Counted from the stretch's first letter, positions 7,427 to 15,143 are shown. The stretch is DNA of 28,915 nucleotides from Bacillota bacterium (GCA_023404715.1 JAEYAR010000103.1:1-28915); one strand, 5' to 3'. The notes: generated by a model not told the origin, from the letters alone. Numbers and translations: made by a program.

Positions 7427-8251
7427 GTGCTTCCATTTTATGAAGTGGTTCCGGAGATCATGCGCTATAACCCGATCCACGTATTTAACTTCCCAGATCA
7501 CCTGCATGATGATCTGGAGATTCACTTTATGCGCAAGGGGACGATCATTGTGCCCATAGACGGCGTGGAGTATGCCGTGGGTGATCATCAATTTTTATTT
7601 ACATGGCCCAGAACAATTCATTCCTGTAGAACACCAAAGAACATCGAGCCGGATGGGCTTCATCTCATTATCAAGCCGCAAATGCTTCCTCTATTTCAGC
7701 GTCAACTGTCGGACTTTGTACCAACTCTTCCGATATTCAGTTATAACGAGCGCGATCCTGATCAGCGCTATGTCGTAGATACCATGGTGCGCATACAAAA
7801 AACGCCCCAAAGCCCAATCCTATGCGCGATTGCAGAGATTTTGCTGACGCTGTTTCTGCCTCATATGAGTCTGACGTCACGCAGAGCGAACATTGACGAT
7901 AACGCACACATGTTGATTGATTTTATCTCCAAACACTATGCCGAAGACCTGACGCTGGACAAGATTGCCAAGAGTACGGGTATTGAAAAACATATGATTT
8001 CACGAATCTTTAACGGAAGGTTTAGCACTGGCTTTCGCAGTTATTTGAACTCGATTCGGATGAGCTATGCGCTGAACATGCTTGTATCCAGCAAGCTCTC
8101 AGTGACATATATTTGCTATGAATGCGGTTATAATTCACCCAGAACGTTCAACCGTACGTTCGCCGCAACCTATGGTATGCCGCCCAGCGAGTATCGAGAA
8201 CGCTATCACCGTGCCATAGCGAGTAAACACAAGGGAGTGAATTTATTTTAA
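7427..8251 (+). CDS. AraC-family transcriptional regulator
   Basis: This 274-residue regulator starts at GTG 7427 after GGGGGAG at short spacing. The N-terminal half (about 1-130) looks like a cupin sugar-sensing domain, with HDDLEIHFMRKG and a region reading YAVGDHQFLF. The C-terminal half (about 165-270) carries the two helix-turn-helix motifs of AraC proteins: LTLDKIAKSTGIEKHMISRIF, then VTYICYECGYNSPRTFNRTFAATYGMPPSEYR in overlapping form. It closes the 1956-8251 operon and most likely activates that operon in response to its sugar. The binding site was not identified. Confidence 0.92.
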   Translation: MLPFYEVVPEIMRYNPIHVFNFPDHLHDDLEIHFMRKGTIIVPIDGVEYAVGDHQFLFTWPRTIHSCRTPKNIEPDGLHLIIKPQMLPLFQRQLSDFVPTLPIFSYNERDPDQRYVVDTMVRIQKTPQSPILCAIAEILLTLFLPHMSLTSRRANIDDNAHMLIDFISKHYAEDLTLDKIAKSTGIEKHMISRIFNGRFSTGFRSYLNSIRMSYALNMLVSSKLSVTYICYECGYNSPRTFNRTFAATYGMPPSEYRERYHRAIASKHKGVNLF

Positions 8252-8519
8252 AAAGTATATTTCAAAGAAAAAGCATCCTGTCCTTGCTTTGTCATCCATA
8301 TGCGCCCGGCAGCGGGTGATGCTTATGACCAAGCTAACCGTGACGTTTTATTACATTGCGCCGTATGACGTCCAGTTCTCAAAGTGACATATCTCTCACC
8401 CAAAAGTCACATGAATGTAAGCGAGCCATGTTAAAATCCATTTATAAACATGGAGAGGAGGTTTACAAAATTTAATTTTCTAGAAACAGTGACCCAAGGC
8501 CTGTGAGAGGATGATATGA

Positions 8520-9152
8520 ATGAAAAAGGGTTTTGTCGTTGTCTGTATACTATGCGTGCTGCTTTTGCTGGGCGGATGCAGCGGCTCGTCCCGACAGGCG
8601 GACAGCCGGGGCGATGCGATTGTTTCGGAACTGAACGCATTCATGCAGAATCTAAAATTTGAATTGGAAGAGCTGATGGCTAAAGAAGACGCAAAGAAAA
8701 TAACGGATATGTTGCCGAGCGACGATGCGTCTAAGGAGGAGTGGCGCGATAAAATCCGAATGGGTGCGGGCGGCTTTTTGCAATTCCTGGCGAAGCTGGA
8801 GGGCGATCCCGGATTGACGGAGGATGGCGCGTTGCAGGGCAAGCGCATGCCCGGAGTGGACAGCTATACCGGCAGTTATGCGGCTAATTATGAAAGCTAT
8901 ACCGGCACAGAGCGGGTATTTGGCGGCGTATGCCTGATCCGCCCACTCGGCAATACGGTTGATTATGCCTGCTCGCTTCAAATCGACGAGGGTGAGGCTC
9001 AAGTCGTGTTCTTCCCCAGTTCCTTAGAACCGCAGGTGCTGCTTTCACAGGACGGTAACGCTTCGGGATCGCTGGAGGTCAATGAGATGACGTCGTACGT
9101 CGGCGTGATTTGTAAAGATTTTTCCGGATCTGTGGATATATCTACCAGGTGA
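8520..9152 (+). CDS. Orphan lipoprotein of unknown function
   Basis: This 210-residue protein carries a clear lipoprotein signal: MKK, a hydrophobic stretch and the lipobox LGGC, with the lipidated cysteine near residue 20. It should be anchored outside the membrane. After a short Ser/Gly linker comes a charged, probably helical region (about 30-70). A region rich in Gly, Tyr and Ser follows (YTGSYAANYESYTGTE), then beta-like segments to the end. I recognise no family. GAGAGG (8505-8510) precedes the ATG at 9 bases. The gene is monocistronic, with a strong terminator 60 bases downstream. The 268 bases before it contain a CCATGTT/AACATGG inverted repeat (about 8427-8455) and an orphan GAGAGGAGG without a usable start codon. 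Confidence 0.8.
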   Translation: MKKGFVVVCILCVLLLLGGCSGSSRQADSRGDAIVSELNAFMQNLKFELEELMAKEDAKKITDMLPSDDASKEEWRDKIRMGAGGFLQFLAKLEGDPGLTEDGALQGKRMPGVDSYTGSYAANYESYTGTERVFGGVCLIRPLGNTVDYACSLQIDEGEAQVVFFPSSLEPQVLLSQDGNASGSLEVNEMTSYVGVICKDFSGSVDISTR

Positions 9153-9212
9153 TTGAGCGCGTCATTGTCAAGCGATTATTGCTAGGCTTTTAAGGCGGAT
9201 GATCCGTCTTGT

Positions 9213-9257
9213 CCTCCTGTTGTAGTTCTGCTCTACGACAGGAGGTTCACTTTTTTT
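9213..9257 (+). terminator. Rho-independent terminator after the lipoprotein gene
   Basis: A 13-bp stem (9213-9225/9233-9245, one wobble) encloses a 7-base loop and is followed by TTCAC and then seven T (9251-9257). Confidence 0.85.
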
Positions 9258-9264
9258 CATCGTC

Positions 9265-9293
9265 TTGCCAGATAGACCCATTAGGTGTATACT
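9265..9293 (+). promoter_or_regulatory. Sigma-A type promoter of the Ltp-repeat gene
   Basis: TTGCCA (9265-9270) and TATACT (9288-9293) are exactly 17 bases apart, 37 bases before the start codon of the next gene and just after the preceding terminator. Confidence 0.75.
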
Positions 9294-9329
9294 GATTTTA
9301 GGTTCTGATTGCATGAGGAGGTAAGCGGT

Positions 9330-9977
9330 ATGCTACTTAAAAAAAGGATTGCCTGGGTTCTGTTGGCGGTTGCAGTGCTTATCAATTCGGTCGCATTGGC
9401 GGATGTGACGCTGGGTCAATCCAATGCGCTGCGCTCGGCGTTATCTTATTTGGATTACTCGGCTTTTTCCCATGACGGATTGATTGATCAGCTCGAATAC
9501 GAAGGCTACACAAAGCAGGAAGCGACCTATGCGGCGGACCATTGCGACGCTGACTGGAATGAGCAGGCTTTGAAGTCGGCAGAGAGCTATCTTGCCTATA
9601 CGGCTTTTTCTTATAAAGGCTTAATCGAGCAACTCGAATACGAAGGATTTACAACCGAAGAGGCGACATACGCCGCTGATCACGTCCAAATCAACGGAAA
9701 TGAACAGGCGCTCAAATCTGCGCAGGACTATTTAGCTTATTCAGCATTTTCCTATACAGGGTTGATCGGGCAGCTTGAATACGAAGGATATACCACGCAG
9801 GAAGCGACCTATGCGGCGGATCATTGCGCTGCGGATTGGAAAGAACAGGCGGCAAAATCGGCAAAGGCATACTTGGACTACGCCCCCTTTTCACGTAGCG
9901 GTTTAATCGATCAATTGGAGTATGAGGGTTTCACCCGCGAAGAAGCTGTATACGGCGTAGAAGAGAATGGGTATTGA
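9330..9977 (+). CDS. Secreted protein of four Ltp-type repeats
   Basis: This 215-residue protein has a signal peptide (LLKKRIAWVLLAVAVL, cleavage likely after VALA) and then four tandem repeats of about 47 residues matching the Ltp/host-cell-surface-exposed lipoprotein repeat. The core is A-KSA--YL-Y-AFS--GLI-QLEYEG-T-EEA-YA. Known Ltp proteins include a phage superinfection-exclusion lipoprotein, and similar repeats occur widely in Firmicute secreted proteins. Unlike the named family it has no lipobox cysteine, so it is probably secreted and not lipid-anchored. ATG 9330 follows GAGGAGG (9314-9320) at 9 bases; a longer open frame upstream has no ribosome site. Its own promoter and the terminator before it make it a single-gene unit. 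Function is unknown. Confidence 0.85.
   Translation: MLLKKRIAWVLLAVAVLINSVALADVTLGQSNALRSALSYLDYSAFSHDGLIDQLEYEGYTKQEATYAADHCDADWNEQALKSAESYLAYTAFSYKGLIEQLEYEGFTTEEATYAADHVQINGNEQALKSAQDYLAYSAFSYTGLIGQLEYEGYTTQEATYAADHCAADWKEQAAKSAKAYLDYAPFSRSGLIDQLEYEGFTREEAVYGVEENGY
9426..9974 (+). repeat. Four in-frame 141-bp Ltp repeats
   Basis: Units lie at 9426-9566, 9567-9707, 9708-9848 and 9849-9974 (the last is short). Units 1 and 3 share EGYT, QEATYAADHC and ADW. Units 2 and 4 share EGFT and EEA. The pattern suggests duplication of a two-repeat block. Confidence 0.85.
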
Positions 9978-10018
9978 CGAACACATGTAGGATAGCTCCA
10001 TCGCAACCGCCAGCATAT

Positions 10019-10047
10019 AAAAAAACACGGGCGTCCTGTCCGTGTTT
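10019..10047 (-). terminator. Minus-strand terminator of the small membrane protein gene
   Basis: Read on the minus strand, AAACACGG (10047-10040) pairs with CCGTGTTT (10030-10023) around a 9-base loop and runs into seven T (10025-10019). The plus-strand T tract is only three long, so it serves chiefly the minus strand. Confidence 0.7.
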
Positions 10048-10085
10048 CAGTCTACCCGAAAACCCGAGTTTCTTTGTTGGGGATG

Positions 10086-10111
10086 CATGAAGGGGAGGAT
10101 ACCCCTTCATG
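10086..10111. repeat. Perfect 10-bp hairpin upstream of the terminator
   Basis: CATGAAGGGG (10086-10095) and CCCCTTCATG (10102-10111) pair perfectly around AGGATA. There is no T tract on either side. It lies between the stop of the 39-residue protein gene (10141) and its terminator, so it is part of that mRNA's 3' region. Confidence 0.6.
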
Positions 10112-10140
10112 TGAAATCGTATCGACCGGCTTTGACTGTC

Positions 10141-10260
10141 TCAGTAGGCGCCCAGCAGCGAGGGCAGGACGATCATCACGACCAAGCCGACCGCGACGAC
10201 GCCCGCCAGAATGCGTACGGCCATCTTCTTGCGCTCCGCGGCCTTGTTCTGTTTTGCCAT
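10141..10260 (-). CDS. 39-residue single-pass membrane protein
   Basis: The start ATG at 10260 is preceded by GGAGGG at good spacing. The upstream TTGTTC/TATAAT promoter and a downstream terminator make a complete one-gene unit. The protein has a charged, basic N-terminus (KQNKAAERKK, residues 3-12) and one membrane helix (about 16-37). The layout recalls the small proteins annotated DUF4044 or Prli42-like in Firmicutes, where Prli42 anchors stress signalling in Listeria. That similarity is of shape and not a demonstrated match. A longer open frame to 10353 has no ribosome site and would overlap the promoter. Confidence 0.7.
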   Translation of the reverse strand: MAKQNKAAERKKMAVRILAGVVAVGLVVMIVLPSLLGAY

Positions 10261-10290
10261 ATTCACCCTCCATTCCGGTTCACTTATCCC

Positions 10291-10319
10291 ATTATAGCAC
10301 GACCGGGCCGAGGGAACAA
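10291..10319 (-). promoter_or_regulatory. Promoter of the 39-residue protein gene
   Basis: On the minus strand TTGTTC (10314-10319) and a perfect TATAAT (10291-10296) are 17 bases apart, about 30 bases before the start codon. Confidence 0.75.
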
Positions 10320-10381
10320 GAAAAATAAAGCGCTTTTTAAATGTAAAAATCATGAAAAATCTACGAAAGAGATTTTTTATA

Positions 10382-10390
10382 TGCTATAAT
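10382..10390 (+). promoter_or_regulatory. Extended -10 promoter of ppk1
   Basis: TGCTATAAT has the TGn extension directly before a perfect -10 hexamer, 29 bases before the ppk1 start codon. The -35 position (TACGAA) is poor, as expected for an extended -10 promoter. It diverges from the promoter at 10291-10319. Confidence 0.65.
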
Positions 10391-10419
10391 GAGGATATTA
10401 CGACGGACGAGGTGTTCTT

Positions 10420-12522
10420 ATGGATAGCGTCAACCCAGACAGATTTGCCGCCAGCGATTATTACGTCAACCGGGAGCTCAGCTGGCTCGAATTCAACCAA
10501 CGCGTTCTCATGGAGGCCGCCAACCCGGATAACCCTGTCTTTGAGCGCATGAAGTTTTTGTCGATCGTGTCGTCCAATCTGGATGAGTTTTTTATGATTC
10601 GCGTAGCCTCTTTGCGCGATCAGTGTAATGCGGGTTACAAAAAACCCGATGCCGCGGGCTATACGGCCAAACGGCAGATCGCGCTCATCACGCAACGAAC
10701 GCAACAGATGGTTGCGCAGCAGTATCAGATTTTGCGCCAGGGAGTGATGCCCGACCTGCTTCGCAGCGGCATCCGCATCCTGAAGCACGAGCAACTGACG
10801 GGGGATCAACAAGAGTGGATTCGGGGCTACTTTGAGCATGAGGTCTATCCTGTGTTGACGCCCATGGCCGTGGATAGCTCGCGTCCTTTTCCGCTAATCC
10901 TCAACAAGAGCCTCAACTTGGGCGTGCTGCTTGCCTCGCGCGATAAGAACAAGCAAGAACCCGATTTTGCAACCGTCCAGGTGCCGTCCGCGCTGCCGCG
11001 CGTGGTTGAGCTGCCCTGCCTGCGCGCGGAGGCGGAGCGTTCATTCATCCTACTCGAAGAGATTATCGAGCATTCTATCGCGCGGCTTTTTGCCGGCAGG
11101 CGCGTGCTGTGTTGCCATCCATACCGCATCACGCGCAACGGGGACCTGAGCTTTGACGAAGAGGACGCGGCGGACCTGCTCATCGTCATTCAAAAATCGC
11201 TTAAGAAGCGCAAATGGGGCGCGGTCATCCGCCTGGAGATCGCCCACGACGCGGACAACGCGCTTTTACGTTTCCTACGCCATGCGCTCGAAGCCAGCCG
11301 GGACGAGGTTTATCGCATCGACGGCCCGCTAAACCTGGACTTTTTGATGAGGCAAGTGTACGCCTTAAACGGTTTTGATCACTTAAAGTATAAACCGTTT
11401 AAGGCCCATCTCGAGTCCGAGCTTTTGCCCGAAGAGGGGAGTATCTTCGATGTCCTCAAAGCGCGGGACGTATTTTTGCATCACCCGTATGACAGCTTCG
11501 ATCCTGTGGTACACTTTGTGCAAGAGGCGGCGCGCGACCCACAGGTCATGGCGATTAAGCAGACGCTCTACCGGGTCAGCGGCAATTCGCCAGTCGTACG
11601 CGCCCTCGCGGACGCTGCGGAGGCAGGCAAGCAGGTAACGGCGCTGCTCGAGATCAAAGCGCGTTTTGACGAGGAGAACAACATTCAGTGGGGTAAACAG
11701 CTCGAGCGCGCCGGCTGCCATGTCGTCTACGGCCTCAAGGGGCTCAAGACGCATTCAAAAATTACGCTCGTCGTGCGAAGGGAGCAGGATGGCATCCGCC
11801 GCTATGTGCACCTGGGCACGGGCAACTACAACGACGTGACGGCGCGTCTCTACACAGACATGGCGATCATGACGGCGAACGAATGCATCGGCGAGGATGC
11901 GTCTGCCTTCTTTAATATGGTGACCGGTTACAGCGAAACGCCGCAGATGCACGAGCTGGTCTATGCGCCGCGGATGCTGCGCGAGCGTTTGACCGCGCTG
12001 ATCGACCGTGAGGCGGAGCACGCGCGCGCCGGAAGGCCGGCGAGCATAACGGCGAAGATGAATTCGCTGCTCGACCCGGATATCATCCGCTCGCTGTATG
12101 CGGCGAACTGTGCCGGTGTCAAGATCCGTCTGCTTGTACGTGGGATTTGTTGCCTGAGGCCGGGGATTCAGGGCGCAAGCGAGCATATCGAGGTCTACTC
12201 GATCGTCGGCCGCTTTCTGGAGCACAGCCGTATCTTCCGCTTTGAAAACGACGGGAACGTCGAGCTCTACCTCTCCAGCGCCGATTGGATGACGCGCAAC
12301 CTCGATCGACGCGTCGAGCTGATGTTCCCTGTAAAGGACCCGGATATTGCGCACCAGATAGAGGACGTCCTCTTTTCGTCCCTGCGAGACAATGCCAAGG
12401 CCTGGCAGATGCATTCGGACGGCAGTTACGATCGCGTTACGATCGCGCCCGGGGAAGAGAAACGCAATATTCAAGAAATCCTGCTTCGCCGTGCGGAGCA
12501 GACATGGCCATATGACGCTTGA
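10420..12522 (+). CDS. ppk1: Polyphosphate kinase PPK1
   Basis: This 700-residue enzyme reversibly makes inorganic polyphosphate from ATP, and its length is normal for PPK1. The N-terminal domain opens with NRELSWLEFNQRVL and SNLDEFFMIRVA, the family signature. The phosphorylated histidine lies in GLKTHSK (about His445). The following RYVHLGTGNYN and the second conserved histidine in FLEHSRIF (about His602) complete the active site, with SSADWMTRNLDRRVEL after it. The ATG is preceded by GAGGTG. The stop codon is embedded in the -35 box of the cysteine T-box promoter, so ppk1 has no terminator of its own before that leader. Polyphosphate is linked to stress survival in many bacteria. Confidence 0.97.
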   Translation: MDSVNPDRFAASDYYVNRELSWLEFNQRVLMEAANPDNPVFERMKFLSIVSSNLDEFFMIRVASLRDQCNAGYKKPDAAGYTAKRQIALITQRTQQMVAQQYQILRQGVMPDLLRSGIRILKHEQLTGDQQEWIRGYFEHEVYPVLTPMAVDSSRPFPLILNKSLNLGVLLASRDKNKQEPDFATVQVPSALPRVVELPCLRAEAERSFILLEEIIEHSIARLFAGRRVLCCHPYRITRNGDLSFDEEDAADLLIVIQKSLKKRKWGAVIRLEIAHDADNALLRFLRHALEASRDEVYRIDGPLNLDFLMRQVYALNGFDHLKYKPFKAHLESELLPEEGSIFDVLKARDVFLHHPYDSFDPVVHFVQEAARDPQVMAIKQTLYRVSGNSPVVRALADAAEAGKQVTALLEIKARFDEENNIQWGKQLERAGCHVVYGLKGLKTHSKITLVVRREQDGIRRYVHLGTGNYNDVTARLYTDMAIMTANECIGEDASAFFNMVTGYSETPQMHELVYAPRMLRERLTALIDREAEHARAGRPASITAKMNSLLDPDIIRSLYAANCAGVKIRLLVRGICCLRPGIQGASEHIEVYSIVGRFLEHSRIFRFENDGNVELYLSSADWMTRNLDRRVELMFPVKDPDIAHQIEDVLFSSLRDNAKAWQMHSDGSYDRVTIAPGEEKRNIQEILLRRAEQTWPYDA

Positions 12523-12547
12523 CAGATCGCGGTCCGGCGCATATAAT
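12519..12547 (+). promoter_or_regulatory. Sigma-A promoter of the cysE-cysS operon
   Basis: A perfect TTGACA (12519-12524), 17 bases, and a perfect TATAAT (12542-12547). The -35 box contains the ppk1 stop codon (12520-12522). Such a strong promoter fits an operon regulated by attenuation. Confidence 0.9.
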
Positions 12548-12553
12548 AGTTGA

Positions 12554-12794
12554 AAAGCGATGATCGGAAAAGTAAGGCCTTCCGAATTGGCAGAGAGAAT
12601 GCGCCGTCGGCTGAAAGCGCGTTTGAAGGAAGGGGGTCCCAAGTGCATCCGGGAGCTGCGCACTGAAAGGGCATCGGCGATGCTCCGTAGGCTGCGACAT
12701 GGCGCCGTGTTAAGGCGATAGAGTGGGGCTTGCGCCCAATCGGAGTGGAACCGCGGTCCGCCGTCTCTGAAAATGGAGAGGGCGGGCCTTTTTT
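12554..12794 (+). promoter_or_regulatory. T-box riboswitch, cysteine specific
   Basis: The leader of cysE-cysS senses uncharged tRNA-Cys. Stem I landmarks are CAGAGAG (about 12590), GGCTGAAAG (about 12609) and TGAAGG, followed by the specifier loop with TGC at 12644-12646 (Cys codon). The T-box itself is GGAGTGGAACCGCGG at 12742-12756. Its TGGA (12746-12749) would pair with a UCCA tRNA end, matching the U discriminator of tRNA-Cys. The terminator is GGTCCGCC (12755-12762) with GGCGGGCC (12781-12788) and six T (12789-12794). When tRNA-Cys is uncharged the antiterminator forms and the operon is read. Confidence 0.93.
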
Positions 12795-12837
12795 CATTCC
12801 ATGCGCCTGCTTTGCCCTGATAAGGAGGGAAACCTTC

Positions 12838-13536
12838 ATGTTCGATTCTATCCGGGAGGATATCGCCTCTGTTATGGAAAGAGACCCCGCCGCGAGAAGT
12901 AGGTGGGAGGTACTGCTGTGCTATCCGTCCGTGCGGGCGATGTTTTGGCACCGAGTCGCCCATCGGCTGTATCTACGGAATCATACGACGTTTGCGCGGA
13001 TCATCTCACAGCATGCGCGCCACAAGACGGGGATCGAAATCCATCCCGGGGCGCAAATCGGAAAAGGATTCTTTATCGATCACGGCGACGGCGTCGTCAT
13101 CGGGGAGACGGCGGTGATCGGCGACAACGTAACCCTCTACCAAGGCGTGACGCTGGGCGGCACGGGAAAGGACGTGGGCAAGCGCCATCCGACGATCGGC
13201 GACCATGTGACGATCGGCGCGGGCGCGAAGGTGCTGGGGCCGTTTCGCGTCGGCAGCGGCAGCAAAATCGGGGCCGGGTCGATCGTGCTCAAGGAGGTTC
13301 CGCCCGGCTGTACGGTCGTCGGTAACCCGGGCCGCATCGTGCGTAAGGCGGGTGCAATCAGCCCCGTCGTCGACCTGGATCAGATACACCTGCCCGATCC
13401 GGTCAAGGAGCATATTCAACGCTTAACCGACCGCATCAACCAGTTGGAACGCTGCGTAAAGACGCAATGCGCCCATGCGAGCGAAGAGCAATGTAAGATA
13501 CAGGAAAAGGAGGAACCGGAACATGCAGATTTATAA
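12838..13536 (+). CDS. cysE: Serine O-acetyltransferase
   Basis: This 232-residue enzyme acetylates serine with acetyl-CoA, the first step of cysteine synthesis in the cytoplasm. ATG 12838 follows AAGGAGGGA (12822-12830), and the open frame further upstream lies inside the T-box leader. A short helical N-terminus is followed by the left-handed beta-helix with hexapeptide repeats from about residue 64 (IEIHPGAQIGKGFFIDHGDG, VVIGETAVIGDNVTLYQGVT). The IDHGDG and LGGTGK segments are hallmarks of serine acetyltransferase. The C-terminal tail (about 190-232) is charged and contains two cysteines. It is the first gene under the cysteine T-box and overlaps cysS by 14 bases, so translation is probably coupled. 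Confidence 0.96.
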   Translation: MFDSIREDIASVMERDPAARSRWEVLLCYPSVRAMFWHRVAHRLYLRNHTTFARIISQHARHKTGIEIHPGAQIGKGFFIDHGDGVVIGETAVIGDNVTLYQGVTLGGTGKDVGKRHPTIGDHVTIGAGAKVLGPFRVGSGSKIGAGSIVLKEVPPGCTVVGNPGRIVRKAGAISPVVDLDQIHLPDPVKEHIQRLTDRINQLERCVKTQCAHASEEQCKIQEKEEPEHADL

Positions 13537-14920
13537 CACGAGAACCCGGCGCAAGGAGGAATTTGTACCCCTGCACGAAGGCAAGGTTGGCATCTACTCC
13601 TGCGGACCTACGGTGTACGACTATTTCCACATTGGAAACGCCCGCCCCTTCATCGTATTCGACACGCTACGCCGTCATTTAGAGCGCAAGGGGTATGAGG
13701 TGACGTTCGTACAAAACTTTACGGATATCGACGACAAGATGATCAAGCGCGCCAACGCCGAGGGGATCACGGTCAAAGAACTCGGCGAGCGTTTCATCGC
13801 CGAATACTACAAAGATGCGGACGGCCTAGGCATCAAGCGCGCCACCGTAAGCCCGAAGGCGACGGATCACATCGGCGAAATCATCTCCATCATTCAGCGG
13901 CTGGAGGAGAAAGGCCTCGCGTACGCGGTGGACGGCGACGTCTATTTCGATACGCAAAGGTTTCCGGGATATGGAAAGCTCTGCGGCCAAAACCTGGAGG
14001 ATCTCGAGAGCGGCGCGCGCATCGAAGTGGGCGACATCAAGCGCCACCCGATGGACTTTGCACTTTGGAAGGCGCAAAAGCCGGGGGAGCCCGCGTGGGA
14101 GAGTCCCTGGGGTATGGGCAGGCCCGGATGGCACATCGAATGCTCGGCGATGTCCATGAAGTATTTGGGCGAGACGGTGGACATTCACTGCGGGGGCAAG
14201 GATCTCGTCTTCCCGCATCATGAAAACGAGGTCGCACAATCCGAAGGCGCGACAGGTCAACCCTTTGTTCGCTATTGGATGCACAACGGCTTTATCAACA
14301 TCGAAAACGAGAAGATGAGCAAGTCGCTCGGCAACTTCTTCACCGTACGAGATATTGCAAAAGAGTTCGATCTGGAAGCGGTGCGCATGTTCATGCTCTC
14401 TGCGCATTACCGTAGCCCGATCAACTTCAGCCGCGAGCTGATCATGCAGGCGCATACGGCGCTGGAACGGCTGTATACGGCGCGCGACCACTACGACTTC
14501 CTGCTGAAAAGCGCCAAAGATGGCCCGCTTACAGAGGTAGAGACGGCTTTGTCGGCCAGGCTGGACCAGGCGCTCGAACACTTTGACGCGGCGATGGACG
14601 ACGATCTCAACACAGCCGACGCGCTCGGCTGCATGTTTGAGCTGGTTCGCGATGCAAATGGAGTGCTCGACGCCCAAAGCGCCGCCCCTATCGTCCGTAA
14701 GGCAAAGGACACGTTGATGACGATGGCTGGGGACCTGGGGATACTGACCCGGAGGACGGACGACGTTGACGCACAGGTGCAATCGCTCGTCGACGCGCGC
14801 GCGCAGGCTAGAAAGGAAAAGAATTGGCCGGAATCGGATCGCCTGCGCGACGAAATCAAAGCGCTCGGATACGTTCTGGAGGATACGCCACAGGGACAGA
14901 AAGTGCGCAAGAGTATATAA
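13523..14920 (+). CDS. cysS: Cysteinyl-tRNA synthetase
   Basis: This 465-residue class I synthetase loads cysteine onto tRNA-Cys. ATG 13523 has AAGGAGG ahead, inside the end of cysE. The zinc site begins at Cys27 (SCGPTVYD), HIGN (residues 36-39) is the HIGH motif, and the other zinc ligands are in HCGGKDLVFPHHENE. KMSKS is at about 264-268. The C-terminal DALR-type helical domain (about 330-465) is complete. The gene pair under a Cys-specific T-box forms a simple feedback loop in which shortage of charged tRNA-Cys raises both cysteine supply and its charging enzyme. A terminator follows 11 bases after the stop. Confidence 0.98.
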   Translation: MQIYNTRTRRKEEFVPLHEGKVGIYSCGPTVYDYFHIGNARPFIVFDTLRRHLERKGYEVTFVQNFTDIDDKMIKRANAEGITVKELGERFIAEYYKDADGLGIKRATVSPKATDHIGEIISIIQRLEEKGLAYAVDGDVYFDTQRFPGYGKLCGQNLEDLESGARIEVGDIKRHPMDFALWKAQKPGEPAWESPWGMGRPGWHIECSAMSMKYLGETVDIHCGGKDLVFPHHENEVAQSEGATGQPFVRYWMHNGFINIENEKMSKSLGNFFTVRDIAKEFDLEAVRMFMLSAHYRSPINFSRELIMQAHTALERLYTARDHYDFLLKSAKDGPLTEVETALSARLDQALEHFDAAMDDDLNTADALGCMFELVRDANGVLDAQSAAPIVRKAKDTLMTMAGDLGILTRRTDDVDAQVQSLVDARAQARKEKNWPESDRLRDEIKALGYVLEDTPQGQKVRKSI

Positions 14921-14931
14921 AACCAGACGAC

Positions 14932-14979
14932 AAAACCCCTTGCTTTTCATCGCCGTAGAGCAGGGGGTTTTCTTTTTTT
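14932..14979 (+). terminator. Terminator of cysE-cysS
   Basis: AAAACCCC-T-TGC (14932-14943) pairs with GCAGGGGGTTTT (14960-14971), followed by a run of seven T at 14973-14979. Confidence 0.85.
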
Positions 14980-15029
14980 ATGACAAAGATCGCAGAAATT
15001 GCGAAAAACAGACCGGAGGTCAAAAGCGA

Positions 15030-15137
15030 TTCGACAAGACCCGGGTCGGTATTGACGAAAATTGATGAGATAAGACCCAAAGTCCGCTTTTTTCGCGCGC
15101 CCTTTCAACAATGTAAGCGTCCAAGCCGGCCTATAAT
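15030..15137 (+). promoter_or_regulatory. Spo0A-box-like sites and promoter of the spoIIG operon
   Basis: A perfect inverted Spo0A box TTCGACA is at 15030-15036, a one-mismatch box TGACGAA at 15053-15059, and another one-mismatch inverted box TTCAACA at 15104-15110. A perfect TATAAT lies at 15132-15137, 21 bases after the last box. In B. subtilis the spoIIG promoter has a long 22-base spacer and Spo0A boxes around its -35 region. The layout here is closely similar, so activation by Spo0A is likely. Confidence 0.65.
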
Positions 15138-15143
15138 GGGGAC

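Noticed and set aside
9426..9974. Possible CRISPR-like array because of regular repeats
   Set aside because: The repeats are 141 bp, in frame, diverged at third positions and encode a known protein repeat.
11755..12963. 402-codon open frame on the minus strand
   Set aside because: It is antisense to ppk1, the T-box and cysE, has no ribosome site, and its protein is rich in Arg/His/Ala as expected for a shadow of GC-rich genes.
13826..14950. 374-codon open frame on the minus strand
   Set aside because: It is the mirror of cysS, which has full synthetase motifs. The antisense product shows no domain and no start signals.
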